Notes: generated by a model not told the origin, from the sequence alone. A DNA stretch of 64,000 nt from Planctomyces sp. SH-PL14 (GCF_001610835.1 NZ_CP011270.1:6218001-6282000); one strand, 5' to 3'; counted from the first letter of the stretch, positions 27,318 to 37,105 are shown. A program made the numbers and translations.

Positions 27318-28337
27318 ATGCGCTTTCTGGTCACCGGCGGGGGCGGGTTCCTCGGCCGATATATCGTCGAACAACTCCTCGCCCGCGCGGACGGTCCCCA
27401 CGCGGTCTCCATCTTCGCGCGCGGCCCCTACCCCGAACTCTCCAAACTCGGCATCGACGTCATCCGCGGCGACCTCACCGACCCCGTCGCCGTTGCCTCA
27501 GCCTGCCGCAACCGCGACGCCGTCTTCCACGTCGCTGCCGTCCCCGGCGTCTGGGGCAGCTGGGAAAAATACCACTCCATTAACACCCTCGGGACCGAAA
27601 ACGTCCTCGCCGGCTGCCGACAACAACGAGTTCCCCGCCTCGTCTACACCAGCTCCCCCAGCGTCGTCTACGACGGCCGCCCCCACGAGGGCGCCGACGA
27701 ATCGCTCCCCTATCCCCCCGACGACGCCTACCTCTGCCACTACCCCCACAGCAAAGCGATCGCCGAACGGGCGGTCCTCGCCGCCAACGGCCCGGACCTG
27801 GCCACCGTCTCCCTCCGCCCTCACCTCATCTGGGGCCCCCGTGACAACCACCTCATCCCCCGCCTCATCCGACGCGCCAAATCGGGCCGCCTGCGACGCG
27901 TCGGAGACGGAGCGAACCAGATCTCGATGTGCTATGTCGAGAACGCCGCCGCCGCGCACCTCCAGGCCTTCGACGCCCTGGCCCCCGGCTCCCCCTGCGC
28001 CGGCAAGGCGTACTTCATCAATGAGCTCCAGCCGGTCTTCCTCTGGGACTGGGTCAACGAACTCCTGACGCTCGCGGGTCTGCCGCCGGTGAAGAAGTCG
28101 ATCTCGCGCCGCATGGCGTGGAACCTCGGCGCCCTCTTCGAGTCGGCCTACGGCCTCCTCCACGTCCGCAGCGAGCCTCCGATGACGCGGTTCCTGGCGG
28201 CTCAGCTTGCGGAGTCGCACTGGTACAGCACAACCGCCGCCCAGCGGGACTTCGGCTTCCGCCCCCTCGTGAGCGTGGAGGAAGGAATGCGGCGCATGGA
28301 GCCCGACCTCAAACGCCTGGCCAGCCGGGCTCGGTGA
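27318..28337 (+). CDS. NAD(P)-dependent epimerase/3-beta-HSD family reductase (OleD-like)
   Basis: 339 residues, extended SDR fold. The dinucleotide-binding motif TGGGGFLG is at 6-13. D52 of GDLTD, the active-site Ser in YTSSPSVV (~112-113) and Y142-x3-K146 (YPHSK) are all present. [20 protein letters not shown] and [18 protein letters not shown] closely resemble the 3-beta-hydroxysteroid dehydrogenase / OleD branch. OleD reduces beta-keto acids in long-chain olefin synthesis, but no oleA, oleB or oleC is nearby, so the substrate is open. It is a single gene between E330 copy 4 and the REP-flanked transposase. Confidence 0.85.
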   Translation: MRFLVTGGGGFLGRYIVEQLLARADGPHAVSIFARGPYPELSKLGIDVIRGDLTDPVAVASACRNRDAVFHVAAVPGVWGSWEKYHSINTLGTENVLAGCRQQRVPRLVYTSSPSVVYDGRPHEGADESLPYPPDDAYLCHYPHSKAIAERAVLAANGPDLATVSLRPHLIWGPRDNHLIPRLIRRAKSGRLRRVGDGANQISMCYVENAAAAHLQAFDALAPGSPCAGKAYFINELQPVFLWDWVNELLTLAGLPPVKKSISRRMAWNLGALFESAYGLLHVRSEPPMTRFLAAQLAESHWYSTTAAQRDFGFRPLVSVEEGMRRMEPDLKRLASRAR

Positions 28338-28453
28338 GACGGAGGAGGTCGGATTGGCGGGCGGCCGCGACAATTCGGCGAGCGACTGGGGTGGGGAAGG
28401 GGCCAAGGCACAAGGGGCAGGGCAGTAAGCGGTTGACCCGGCGATCAGGCGAA

Positions 28454-29099
28454 GACGCTGAAGGCGTCAAACAACATAGCCTGGGGCAACGCCCCAGGTC
28501 CGATGCATCACGAACGAGTGAGCCCTGAAGGGGCGTCACAAGAGGGGCCTGCGATGTCGCAATCGCTCGTGAAAAACCATCTCCATCTGGTCTTCAGCAC
28601 ACGAGCCCGGACGCCTTGGTTGAAGGACCACATCCGCCCCGAGCTGCATGGCTATCTCGCCGGTGTCCTCTCCAACCTTCAGTCGCCCGCCAAGGTGATT
28701 GGAGGTGTGGAGGACCACGTCCACTGCCTCTTCTCGCTCTCAAAGAACCTCTCGCTCGCCAATGTCGTCGAGGAGGTGAAGAAGAGTTCCTCGCGATGGA
28801 TCAAGGAGTCGTTTCCGGACTTGAACCGGTTCTACTGGCAGCGCGGATACGCGGCGTTCTCAGTCAGCGAATCGAACGTCGAGGCAGTGGCCAACTATGT
28901 GCCGCGACAGGTCGAGCATCACCGTAAGTCGACGTTTCAGGAAGAGCTACGCGCTCTCTTCCAGAAGCACGGCGTTGAGTTCGACGAGCGGTATGTGTGG
29001 GACTGAGTTGTGTCGCCCCTACAGGGCTCAGCGTCTCCCACGGCGCCCAGACCTGGGGCGATGCCCCAGGCTAGGGTGTTGCACGCCTTCAGCGTGAGG
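28454..29099 (+). mobile_element. IS200-like solo transposase unit flanked by mirrored REP modules
   Basis: Left side: A GACGCTGAAGGCGTC (28454-28468), B CCTGGGGCAACGCCCCAGG (28480-28498), C AGCCCTGAAGGGGCGTCACA (28521-28540). Right side: C' (29008-29028), B' CCTGGGGCGATGCCCCAGG (29052-29070), A' (29077-29099, with CACGC/GCGTG arms). The transposase gene lies exactly inside, 13 bp after C and 1 bp before C'. This is the organisation expected of a REP-associated tyrosine transposase (RAYT) with its own REP hairpins. Confidence 0.88.
28554..29006 (+). CDS. IS200/IS605-type Y1 transposase (REP-associated, solo TnpA)
   Basis: 150 residues, full length for the Y1_Tnp family. The HUH metal-binding pair is His55-Val-His57 in VEDHVHCLFSLS. 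The candidate nucleophilic tyrosine is Tyr115 in ANYVPRQVEHHRKSTFQEEL. The C-terminus VEFDERYVWD is typical of the solo single-strand transposases called RAYTs in environmental genomes. All key residues are present, so it should be active. ATG 28554 is used because the frame upstream runs into REP module C. There is no TnpB partner. Confidence 0.92.
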   Translation: MSQSLVKNHLHLVFSTRARTPWLKDHIRPELHGYLAGVLSNLQSPAKVIGGVEDHVHCLFSLSKNLSLANVVEEVKKSSSRWIKESFPDLNRFYWQRGYAAFSVSESNVEAVANYVPRQVEHHRKSTFQEELRALFQKHGVEFDERYVWD

Positions 29100-29157
29100 A
29101 CTCGCGGACCCACACAGCACTGCCCACAACCGCGGGACGAATCGGATTGCATCCAGC

Positions 29158-29949
29158 TCAGGACGGCGTCTCCGACCGCTTCTTGAAGCGCGGCGATCGT
29201 TGCCATGTCGTGGCCGGGGCGGTTTCGTCGACGACTTGAAACAGCCGCCGCGCCCGTTCGCCGCGGACGCTTCCTTCGCTGTCGAAGGCCGAGGCCGGGA
29301 GGGCGGAGAGGATCTCGCTCAGGAACTCTTCCTGGAGCGGGATCCGCGCTGTGGCGACGGCGTGGTTCGGGATGCTGGCGCGGAGGGCGGCGGAGGTCAG
29401 CGACCACAGTCCCTCGTAACCGGGATGCCGCCGTGAGTGTTCGAAGGTCGTGCTCGAGTCGATGGCCCGTTCCAGCGAGAACCCGGCCGCCTCGACTCCG
29501 TAGCGGGCGATGAGCGGGCTGATCAGGAGGTCGGTCCATCGCTCCGTCCGGCGGCGAAGGATGTCGAGCAGCGCGGCCCGGCCGTTCCAGTCGTCCCACT
29601 CGTTCGTGAGGACTTCCAGCACGACGTTGCGGGCTTCGAGGTGCCAGCGGAGCGCCTGATGGATCAGACCCCGGCCGCGGATCTCGCGGCGGCGCTCGGC
29701 GGTCGCCAGCAGGATCGCCGCCCAGACCCGCGAGAGGACGTCGGCGACGAAGAACTCTTCGATCAGCGGAGCCCAGTCGTCGGCGTTCCGGGCCTCGGCA
29801 AAAAAACGGTTCCACTGGGCGTGCCGGCGGCGGGCCTGAACCCAGTACGCCTCGGCGAGCCGCGATGCGTCGACCTCCGGGCTTTCGACGATGTGAGAGG
29901 CGTGCCGCATCATCAGTGATGCAAGGTCGGTGAAGTCGCGGAGGGTCAC
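29158..29949 (-). CDS. Hypothetical alpha-helical protein
   Basis: 263 residues from GTG 29949 (preceded by GAAGG; a TTG at 30009 would add 20 Arg/Pro-rich residues). The sequence is almost entirely helical and rich in Arg, Glu, Leu and Ala (LRDFTDLASLMMRHASHIV, HLEARNVVLEVLTNEWDDW). It has no signal peptide, membrane helix or motif I recognise. The regular WNGRAALLDILRRRTERW style suggests a planctomycete cytoplasmic protein of unknown role. It is convergent with the transposase unit and divergent from the dienelactone hydrolase gene. Confidence 0.65.
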   Translation of the reverse strand: MTLRDFTDLASLMMRHASHIVESPEVDASRLAEAYWVQARRRHAQWNRFFAEARNADDWAPLIEEFFVADVLSRVWAAILLATAERRREIRGRGLIHQALRWHLEARNVVLEVLTNEWDDWNGRAALLDILRRRTERWTDLLISPLIARYGVEAAGFSLERAIDSSTTFEHSRRHPGYEGLWSLTSAALRASIPNHAVATARIPLQEEFLSEILSALPASAFDSEGSVRGERARRLFQVVDETAPATTWQRSPRFKKRSETPS

Positions 29950-30365
29950 GGGCGGCCTTCGTGGGGTTCGGCGGACGAGGCGAGGTTGCCGAACAGAGAC
30001 GCTTGGCAAAGCGGGTGCCGTCCATTCCGACGCACGCCTGAGTGTGTGGCAAGATGCTGCAGTTGTTGGCTTTGTGTCCGAACGCCATCCGGCTTAGCCC
30101 CTGGCCGTGTTGCCGGATTGCAACAGCCGGAGGGGAACGTGATGCCGGAAGACCGTGCGACGACAGGCGGAAGCCGGAAGGTGCCCCACGGAATCGCTCC
30201 GCGCCGTCGAGGCCAGCTTGGGATCTCGTGAACCCTCAAGCCCGGAACTCGAATCCTCGTCACCGCTTCCGGTCCCAAAGCTACAGCCCGCGCCCCGCAA
30301 CCGATACGATGTCCTGGCCGCTTCCGCATGAGCCGCGGGCGGCGCAACAAGTCGACGGAGGAACC
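29950..30365. other. Divergent intergenic region, presumed promoters
   Basis: About 415 bp between the divergent hypothetical gene and the dienelactone hydrolase gene. No protein-like frame, repeat or clear promoter boxes were recognised. A good ribosome-binding site (GGAGGAA, 30357-30363) precedes the ATG at 30366. Confidence 0.45.
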
Positions 30366-31229
30366 ATGTCTCAGGATCTTGTTCGCCTGCAACCAAAATT
30401 TGACGTCTCGCGGCGGGGCTTCGTGACCGCCTCTCTCGCGGCCGGCTTCGCCCTCGCGGTTCGCCCGGTCTCCGCGGAGACGATCACGACCGACTCCGAA
30501 GGGCTGATCCAGGGCGAGGTCAAGATCCCGGTCAAGGACGGGGAGATCCCCGCCTACCGCGCCCAGCCGGACAAGAAGGGACCGTTCCCGGTCATCGTCG
30601 TCGTGCAGGAGATCTTCGGCGTCCACGAGCACATCAAGGACCTGTGCCGCCGGCTCGCCAAGACCGGCTACCTGGCAATCGCTCCCGATCTGTACGTGCG
30701 GCAGGGGGACGCCTCGAAGGAAGCGGACATCCAGAAGCTGATCGCCACGATCGTCTCGAAGGTCCCGGACGAGCAGGTGATGTCCGATATCGACGCGACG
30801 GTCGAGTGGGTCAAGAAGAGCGGCCAGGGAGACACGTCGAAGCTCGCCATCACCGGTTTCTGCTGGGGGGGCCGGATCGTCTGGCTGTACTCGGCGCACA
30901 GCAAGGACGTGAAGGCGGGAGCGGCGTGGTACGGCCGGCTCGTCGGCGAGGCCGATCCGCTGCATCCCAAGCATCCGGTCGATGTTGCCGGTGCGCTGAA
31001 CGCGCCGGTGCTCGGCCTGTACGGCGGGGCCGATTCGGGAATCCCGGTCGCCTCGGTCGACAAGATGCGGGAAGCCCTCAAGGCGGCCGGCAAGCCGTCG
31101 GAGATCGAGCTCTATCCCGACACGCCGCACGGCTTTAACGCCGACTACCGGCCGACGTACCGTGAGCAGCAGGCCAAGGACGCGTGGCAGAAGATGCTCA
31201 ACTGGTTCAAGAAACACGGCGTCTCGTAA
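30366..31229 (+). CDS. Tat-exported dienelactone hydrolase family protein
   Basis: 287 residues from ATG 30366, fixed by GGAGGAA just upstream. A twin-arginine signal is present (VSRRGFV with Arg16-Arg17, then [12 protein letters not shown] and likely cleavage after VSA). The alpha/beta-hydrolase body has the DLH triad: Cys166 in GFCWGG, Asp223 in GGADSGIP and His255 in PHGFNAD, plus Glu82 in [10 protein letters not shown], which controls the cysteine in true DLH. It probably hydrolyses lactones or other esters in the periplasm. Many carboxymethylenebutenolidase-like paralogues have unknown substrates. No aromatic-degradation genes are nearby. Confidence 0.9.
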   Translation: MSQDLVRLQPKFDVSRRGFVTASLAAGFALAVRPVSAETITTDSEGLIQGEVKIPVKDGEIPAYRAQPDKKGPFPVIVVVQEIFGVHEHIKDLCRRLAKTGYLAIAPDLYVRQGDASKEADIQKLIATIVSKVPDEQVMSDIDATVEWVKKSGQGDTSKLAITGFCWGGRIVWLYSAHSKDVKAGAAWYGRLVGEADPLHPKHPVDVAGALNAPVLGLYGGADSGIPVASVDKMREALKAAGKPSEIELYPDTPHGFNADYRPTYREQQAKDAWQKMLNWFKKHGVS

Positions 31230-31343
31230 CGACAGAGAGAAACGTCCGAGCCTCCTCTCCCGGGACGGCGCGTCGTGGACTCCACGATGCGGTCGCGACG
31301 GGGGACGTGGTGAGGTCGGAACGGCAAGCAGGAGTCGACGGCC

Positions 31344-31661
31344 ATGGCGGACAAAACCCCTCGTAACTACAGCGCGCACCAGCAGAAGATCATCTCGCGG
31401 TACTACGACAACCGCGATGAAATGGACGAGCAGAAGCTCAGTGAGCTCGTCACGAATCTCTATCTGGCGACGACGGAGAAGCAAAAGGCCAAGCACTGGC
31501 AGACGGCTGAAGACGCCATGACCCGGCTCGAGGTCCCGGCGACCCGGATCGCGCACATCATGTCGAAGAAGGATCCCGCGATCCTGGCGGCGGTCGTGCA
31601 GGACTTCCAGACGGGCAAGCTCAAGAAGCCCGCGAAGAAGCCGCCCGTGCCGAAGGAGTAG
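31344..31661 (+). CDS. Small conserved basic protein of unknown function
   Basis: 105 residues with AGCAGGAG upstream of the ATG. A charged, helical soluble protein: YSAHQQKIISRYYDNRDEMD, then QKLSELVTNLYLATTEKQKA, IAHIMSKKDPAILAAVVQDF, and a Lys/Pro tail. No cysteines and no membrane segment. The sequence looks like a conserved planctomycete small protein, possibly nucleic-acid-binding because of its basic tail, but this is a guess. It follows the dienelactone hydrolase gene by 114 bp. Confidence 0.75.
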   Translation: MADKTPRNYSAHQQKIISRYYDNRDEMDEQKLSELVTNLYLATTEKQKAKHWQTAEDAMTRLEVPATRIAHIMSKKDPAILAAVVQDFQTGKLKKPAKKPPVPKE

Positions 31662-31844
31662 GGCGATCGAGGCGGAATGGGAGTCCGGTCAGCCTCCGCG
31701 TTACGCGGGCCAGTGCCGCGAGCGTTGACCGGAACACACCGGCGAAACGTGCCGTACCGTCGCGGCGGATGTTGGCTCGGTCCATGAGTTCTGGAACCGC
31801 CGCTGTAGAGTTCTCGGATCGCTTCCCTTCCCGGGCCCCGAGAC

Positions 31845-32399
31845 ATGCGCCGTATCCGGAATGTCGTGATCGTCGCCCTGGGGCTTCTTGGTTCGGGATG
31901 TGCCGTTGCGAGCAATCGTTCCTATGAGGTGAAGCGCGACGGCATGATTCGCGACGGCGACTATCAGTTCGGCTTTCGCGTGCACAATTCGGGCGACGTC
32001 AACGCCCTCTGCCGGGAACCGCTGTTTATCCCGTTCCTGGTCTACGCGGAGTATCAGGGGCCTCCTTTCTCGGTGACCCTGGATCTGTGGGACCACGAGG
32101 ACCGTCTGGAGCAGGTCGACGTCACGCGAGTCACGCTGGTCCTGGAAAACGGACAGGAGGAAGAGGTTCCTGTTCCACAAGCGTTCTGCACGTTTCGGGG
32201 GAAGAACGGCGTTCGGACGGCGTCGTTGCCGGTCGTGGAGAGACTGACGCGACACGAACCGCTGGAGCTGCGCGTCGAGGCGGTCATCCGCCATTCGGAT
32301 GGAACACGGGCGCCCGTCCGGATGTCCGGCCAGCTCGTCCCGCAGAAGCGGCAAGGGATGACCGATGCCGTGACCTTCACGGCCTTCGGAATCACGTAG
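31845..32399 (+). CDS. Putative lipoprotein
   Basis: 184 residues. A short hydrophobic signal (VVIVALGLLGSGC) ends in a lipobox with Cys19, so the mature protein is probably lipidated. The mature part is beta-rich (YQFGFRVHNSGDVNALCREP, VTLDLWDHEDRLEQVDVTRV) and looks like an Ig-like or adhesin-type fold, but no family is recognised. Two further cysteines (CREP and FCTFRG) might form a disulfide. A monocistronic gene with ~160 bp before the PPC-domain protein gene. Confidence 0.7.
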   Translation: MRRIRNVVIVALGLLGSGCAVASNRSYEVKRDGMIRDGDYQFGFRVHNSGDVNALCREPLFIPFLVYAEYQGPPFSVTLDLWDHEDRLEQVDVTRVTLVLENGQEEEVPVPQAFCTFRGKNGVRTASLPVVERLTRHEPLELRVEAVIRHSDGTRAPVRMSGQLVPQKRQGMTDAVTFTAFGIT

Positions 32400-32561
32400 A
32401 GCGGCGGCCGCGACTCGCCCGTGCGGTGGGCTTTCATCGCCTCCGATTCTTTCCGCGGGCTGGTGGCGTCTTCAATCAGCACTCGCTTATGATTGGGCTC
32501 CCGCCTGAACTGGCTCGCCTGTTCGACGTCCTCCCCCCGCCACTGCCTCAGCGAGTTCCCC

Positions 32562-34871
32562 GTGACACGATCCGGCTCCTCTCTGGCTGTCCGCTTCCTG
32601 ACCGCCGCTCTTCTGCTCTCGGGTGGGGGAGCTGTCGCCCGGGCTCAGGCTCCGGCGATCTCGGCGGTCGCTCCACGCGGCCTCGCCCCCGGACAGCAGA
32701 TCAATGTCGTGGTCCGCGGCGAACGGCTCGTCGGAGCGAAAGGTCTGTGGGCCTCGTTCCCGGCCGATATTGCCCTGGCGGCGATCGACAAGAACGGCAC
32801 CGATGCGGCCCAGGTGACCTTCCAGATCACCCCCCAGCCCGAGGCCCCGCTCGGCATCCACGGCCTCCGGATCCTGACCCCCGGCGGTGTCAGCCCGATC
32901 TATCCGGTCATGATCGACCCGCTCCCGGTCGTCGCCGAAGCCGGCACGCACAACACCCCCGCCACGGCCCAGGAGATCACCCTGCCGTGTGCGGTCGAAG
33001 GGACCGCCGACAGCCTGGGCCGCGACTTCTTCCGCTTCACCGCCAAGAAAGGGGAGACGATCTCCTTTGAAGTCTTCGCCCGCCGACTCGGTTCGCCTCT
33101 CGATCCGAGCCTCGTGATCCACCGCGCGGACGGCAAGCAAATCACCTACTGCGACGACGCCCTCGGCCTGAGCTCCGACTGCCAGCTCGCCTTCACCGCG
33201 CCAGACGACGGCACCTTCCTGGCCGAAGTCCGCGACATCCGTTTCCAGGGGGGCGGCAATCACGCCTACCGCCTGCGGGCCGGACAGTTCCCGCTCATCA
33301 ACCGCGTCGTGCCGTCGGCCGTCCAGAAGGGACAACCGGGGACGATCCAGCCCGCCGGCTCGCTCGTGAAGGACATTCCCGCCGCCACGGTCCCGGCCGG
33401 GGACAGCACGTGGCAGGGGGTCCGGTTCCGGGCTTCCGACGCCGCCGCGGACGGGTTCACCTGGGTCTCGGTCGTCGACTCGCCGGTCTTCACCGAACAG
33501 GAACCGAACAATACGCCGGCGGAAGCGAAGCCGATTCCGGGAGCGCCAGGGGCGCTGTGCGAAGTCCACGGCCGGTTCGATGCGCCGGGAGACGTCGACC
33601 GGTTCGTGATCGACGCCAAGGCCCAGCAGCGGGTCGTGATCCGGGGGATCACCCGGCAGGAGGGCTGGCCGACCGACCTCAACCTGCGGCTCCTCAACAA
33701 GGACGGCGGCCAGGTCGCGGCGGCGGAAGACCAGGGGGCCGATGAAGGGATGATCAACTTCACGTTCCCCGCCGATGGCCCCTACACGCTCGAACTCACC
33801 GAGCTCCTCGGCCGCGGCGGTCCGGAGTTCGGCTACCGTCTGGAGCTGGAGCCCTATGCCCCCGGCTTCGCCCTCGAAGCCTCGACGGAGTCCGTGACGA
33901 TCCCCGCTGGCGGCGTCGTCCCGGTGACGGTCACGGCGTCGCGGCTCGACTACGGCGGCGCGATCGATCTGGAAGCGGTCGGGCTGCCGCAGGGAGTCAC
34001 CTCGGTCCCCACGCGGATCGGCCCCGGCATCAACTCCACGGTCCTGACGCTCCAGGCGGCCAAGGACGCCCCGCAGGCGAACCTGGCGATTGTTCGCATC
34101 GTGGGGAAGGCCAAGATCGGCGATCGGGACGTGCAGTCGACCGCCGGTCTGGAAGACGCCCTCAAGGCGAAGTGGTCCGGCGTGAAGGTCGTTCCACCGT
34201 TCGCGGCGGAGGAGATCGCGCTCGCGGTCGCTCCCGCGTCGAAGCTCTCGTTGCGGGTCGAGCCGGCGGAGGTCGTCTTCGGTCCCGAGCTCAAGGCGAA
34301 GGTGAAGGTCATCGCCGAGCGGGGCGAAGGGCTCGACGAGGCGATCACGCTCGCGACGGAACCCGCCAAGGACGCCGTCCCGGCGACGATCACGATCGCC
34401 CCGAAGCCGATTGAGAAGGGGAAGAACGAAGTCGAGATCGAGTTGACCGGGGGTGAAAAGGCCCCGCTCGGTCCGTTCACCCTCGTCTTCCTGGGGACGC
34501 ACAAGAAGGGCAATGACACCACGACCGCCTACACGCCAGGGGTTGGCCTGAAGCTCGAAGGGGCGTTCACGGTCCAGGTCGACGGAAACCCGAAGAAGAT
34601 CGCCAAGGGGGCCGAGCTGCCGGTCAAGGTGCAGGTCCAGCGGAACCCGGCGTACCAGGGGGAGATCAAGCTGACGGCCGACAAGCTCCCCAAGGGAGTG
34701 ACCGCTGCGGAAGTCGTGATCCCGGCTGACAAGTCCGAAGGGGATCTGGTCCTCAAGGCGGCGGCCGACGCGATGCCGGGCGAGGCCAAGGAGGTCGTCC
34801 TCCAGGCGGTCTCGCCGGCCAATGCCAAGCTCAAGGCGACCGCTCCGGTCCCGGGAATCGTCGTCGAATAG
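32562..34871 (+). CDS. Secreted protein with PPC (pre-peptidase C-terminal-like) domains
   Basis: About 769 residues from GTG 32562, which gives a signal peptide (LAVRFLTAALLLSGGGAVARAQA). An in-frame TTG at 32493 is less likely. Domain order: an N-terminal IPT/Ig-like region (ISAVAPRGLAPGQQINVVVRGE), a PPC domain around residues 140-260 (DFFRFTAKKGETISFEVFAR), a second PPC around 330-440 (DVDRFVIDAKAQQRVVIRG), then several Ig-like beta repeats with conserved VTV and LPKGV phrases. Planctomycete genomes carry many such large exported beta-proteins, presumed to act at the cell surface in binding polymers. There is no catalytic domain. Confidence 0.82.
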   Translation: MTRSGSSLAVRFLTAALLLSGGGAVARAQAPAISAVAPRGLAPGQQINVVVRGERLVGAKGLWASFPADIALAAIDKNGTDAAQVTFQITPQPEAPLGIHGLRILTPGGVSPIYPVMIDPLPVVAEAGTHNTPATAQEITLPCAVEGTADSLGRDFFRFTAKKGETISFEVFARRLGSPLDPSLVIHRADGKQITYCDDALGLSSDCQLAFTAPDDGTFLAEVRDIRFQGGGNHAYRLRAGQFPLINRVVPSAVQKGQPGTIQPAGSLVKDIPAATVPAGDSTWQGVRFRASDAAADGFTWVSVVDSPVFTEQEPNNTPAEAKPIPGAPGALCEVHGRFDAPGDVDRFVIDAKAQQRVVIRGITRQEGWPTDLNLRLLNKDGGQVAAAEDQGADEGMINFTFPADGPYTLELTELLGRGGPEFGYRLELEPYAPGFALEASTESVTIPAGGVVPVTVTASRLDYGGAIDLEAVGLPQGVTSVPTRIGPGINSTVLTLQAAKDAPQANLAIVRIVGKAKIGDRDVQSTAGLEDALKAKWSGVKVVPPFAAEEIALAVAPASKLSLRVEPAEVVFGPELKAKVKVIAERGEGLDEAITLATEPAKDAVPATITIAPKPIEKGKNEVEIELTGGEKAPLGPFTLVFLGTHKKGNDTTTAYTPGVGLKLEGAFTVQVDGNPKKIAKGAELPVKVQVQRNPAYQGEIKLTADKLPKGVTAAEVVIPADKSEGDLVLKAAADAMPGEAKEVVLQAVSPANAKLKATAPVPGIVVE

Positions 34872-34966
34872 TCTTGGACCGCCGTCGTCCGTGGAAGAAG
34901 ATGCATCGAGTTCGGCTCAGTGCTCCAGCGTTCCGCCTTCGGCCTTAAGCCTTCCGGCTCACTCCC

Positions 34967-35650
34967 ATGATTCCCATCTTTGTCACCGGCACCGATACGG
35001 GGGTGGGCAAGACCTGGGTCGCCTCGCTCCTGATCCGCGGACTGCGGCAGGCGGGCCATCGGGTTGGCGCCTACAAACCGGCCTGCAGCGGAGCCGAGAC
35101 CGCGGCCGATGGCACACTCCACTGGGACGACATTGACGCTCTGGCGGCGGCGGTCGATGACCCGCATTTGTCGATTGATGCCATCTGCCCGCAGCGGTTC
35201 GCCGCTCCCCTGGCTCCGCCGCTGGCGGCGGCTCGCGAGGGGAAGGACGTCAATCGCAGTCAGCTCACGACCGGGATCGACTGGTGGCGGAGTCGCGTGG
35301 ACGTGCTGGTGATCGAAGGGGCAGGGGGGATCCACTGTCCGATGACGCACCAGACGACGCTGGCGGACATCCTGGCGGTCTGGCGGTTTCCGACGGTGGT
35401 TGTTGCGGCCAACCGGCTCGGGACGATCAACCACACGCTGCTGACGATTGAGGCGGTCCGTTCGCGCGAGATCCCGCTGCTTGGGTTCATCATGAACGAT
35501 GTGGGGCCGCACCTCGACCGGTCGGCTCGGGACGAGAACATTACGGAGATTGTCCGTCGTGGGCGGGTGGCGTGCCTGGCGCACGTCGATTGGGAGCAGC
35601 GGGAGATGGATGTCGGCTGGACGCAGGACGTGCTGGGCGGAAAGACTTAA
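34967..35650 (+). CDS. bioD: Dethiobiotin synthetase
   Basis: 227 residues. The P-loop GTDTGVGKT (8-16) is the BioD hallmark. Lys37 in GAYKPACSG, the IEGAGGIHCPMT segment and ANRLGTINHTLLTIEAV match the family. BioD converts 7,8-diaminononanoate, CO2 and ATP into dethiobiotin, the penultimate biotin step. No other bio gene is in the window, so the pathway is scattered. An E330 copy starts 3 bp after the stop codon. Confidence 0.93.
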   Translation: MIPIFVTGTDTGVGKTWVASLLIRGLRQAGHRVGAYKPACSGAETAADGTLHWDDIDALAAAVDDPHLSIDAICPQRFAAPLAPPLAAAREGKDVNRSQLTTGIDWWRSRVDVLVIEGAGGIHCPMTHQTTLADILAVWRFPTVVVAANRLGTINHTLLTIEAVRSREIPLLGFIMNDVGPHLDRSARDENITEIVRRGRVACLAHVDWEQREMDVGWTQDVLGGKT

Positions 35651-35652
35651 CT

Positions 35653-35967
35653 CGCGTCCTCGCCGGCACGACTCGATAGCTCAAACCCAACGTGCCACGG
35701 CCGCTGGGGTCAAGGGGGTCTCACCCCCTTGCCGCCGGAGGCCTCTTCCATCAGGAACCGTGGGACACAACGGATGTCCCCTTTGTGGTACCGGCGTTGA
35801 GGACTCACCGCTCGCTCTGGACTCCCCGCGGGTTGGTGAGGGGGCATCCGGCACGGCGCCCGCGCTCGGATGCTCACTCCTTCAGACATCTCCCGACGGC
35901 CAGGCCTCCGGCGGGCAAGGGGCATTCTGCCCCCTGCACCCCCTGACCAGGGTGCCCCTGGACCCAG
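35653..35967 (+). repeat. E330 dispersed element, copy 5
   Basis: Forward copy filling the gap between the convergent stops of bioD (35650) and the ATP-grasp gene (35977). CGTCCTCGCCGGCACGACTC and GCTCAAACCCAACGTGCCAC open it. The left hairpin has the short loop. AGGAACCGTGGGACACAACG, CCCCGCGGGTTGGTGAGGGG and TTCAGACATCTCCCGACGG follow, ending ACCAGGGTGCCCCTGGACCC. Confidence 0.92.
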
Positions 35968-35976
35968 CTCTTGCTG

Positions 35977-37104
35977 TCACTTTGTACGCCGCGCCCACGG
36001 CGGCCAGAACGCCTTCAAACTCTCAATGATCGGCCGCGGGTCACGCCACGATAACCGCGGATGCTGATGCAGCTGAAGCATCGACTTGAGGTAGCCCGCG
36101 ACCGTCAGGTCCCCGTTCCAGAGAGCCCCCTTCTTGCGCGAGAAGCAGCAATAAAGATCCGCCGGGATATCGATCCAGGCCACCCCCCGTTCCCGCCGCC
36201 GCCGTGGCTTCCGCGTCTCGCGACCGAGCAGGAACGCCAGCAGATGATGTCCCGAACGGTCCGCCAGCGCGAACTGCAACCAGGGACGCGGGTTGACCTC
36301 AATCACAAACAGCTCGCCCGTCGCGTCGTCGTACAGGATCTCGATCTCGGCCAACCCATACAGGTCCAGTCGTCGGGCGATCGTCTCAGCCAGTTCCTGG
36401 ACCCGTCTCTGCGGAGCGAGCGCCACATAGGTGCCGGCTGCACAGTGCCGCGGTGCGGGACGGACCCGCTCAGCAACCAGACTCTCAATCTCCCCGTCGC
36501 GGCGGCGGGCCAGTCCCACCGAGTAACAGCGGATCGAAGGCCGCAGCAGCGATTCCGCAAGCACCGGCTCCACGGCCGCGGATCGGAACCGCTCCAGGAC
36601 GGCGGACAGTTCCTCCGGCGAGCGGACCTCGACCGCCTTCGGAACTTCCCGTGACCGATGATGGCACGTAATCCGTGGCCGGACCACAACCGGAAAATGA
36701 ACCGCGCCGGAGTCCGCCACGTCGTACCGCCGCGGCGTCGGGACCTCGTTTCGGTCGCACCAGCCGTGGAACGCTTCCTTGTCGAGGCAGAGTCCGAGCG
36801 CGGCGTCGTCGGCGTGCAGGATCTGGAACCGCCCCGCGAGCTGGTCGCGGTGCTGCTGCAGGAATCGAAGCCAGACGTCGCTCTCGGCCAGCAGCGCGGT
36901 CGGGCCCCCCTGCGACAGGGTCCGGAGTGCTTCGAGGACTTCGGCCGGATGGTCGGAGCGGAGCTGTCGGAACTCGGCAAAGCGGCTGTAAGCGGCGTCG
37001 CGGCGCTCCGTGTCGAGCACGATGGTCCGGAGCCCGACGTCCTGTCCGCTGCGGACGACGGCGAGCGCGGTGGCCGAGGCTCCGAGAATCACAAGCGTCG
37101 TCAA
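35977..37104 (-). CDS. ATP-grasp family ligase
   Basis: About 375 residues from TTG 37104, which lies one base beyond the stop of the upstream decarboxylase gene (TGAGTTG), implying translational coupling. The ORF could extend upstream, but that part overlaps the decarboxylase. The N-terminus LVILGASATALAVVRSG is a Rossmann-like preATP-grasp domain. HFPVVVRPRITCHH and the C-terminal FVIEVNPRPWLQF (metal-binding Glu-x-Asn) are ATP-grasp signatures. Such enzymes join a carboxylate to an amine or thiol through an acyl-phosphate. The coupled partner suggests it acts on an amino acid or its decarboxylated product. Substrate unknown. Confidence 0.82.
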   Translation of the reverse strand: MTTLVILGASATALAVVRSGQDVGLRTIVLDTERRDAAYSRFAEFRQLRSDHPAEVLEALRTLSQGGPTALLAESDVWLRFLQQHRDQLAGRFQILHADDAALGLCLDKEAFHGWCDRNEVPTPRRYDVADSGAVHFPVVVRPRITCHHRSREVPKAVEVRSPEELSAVLERFRSAAVEPVLAESLLRPSIRCYSVGLARRRDGEIESLVAERVRPAPRHCAAGTYVALAPQRRVQELAETIARRLDLYGLAEIEILYDDATGELFVIEVNPRPWLQFALADRSGHHLLAFLLGRETRKPRRRRERGVAWIDIPADLYCCFSRKKGALWNGDLTVAGYLKSMLQLHQHPRLSWRDPRPIIESLKAFWPPWARRTK

Positions 37105-37105
37105 C

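Noticed and set aside
27318..28337. Naming the reductase oleD
   Set aside because: The fold and motifs fit, but oleA, oleB and oleC are not in the window, so the olefin pathway cannot be supported.
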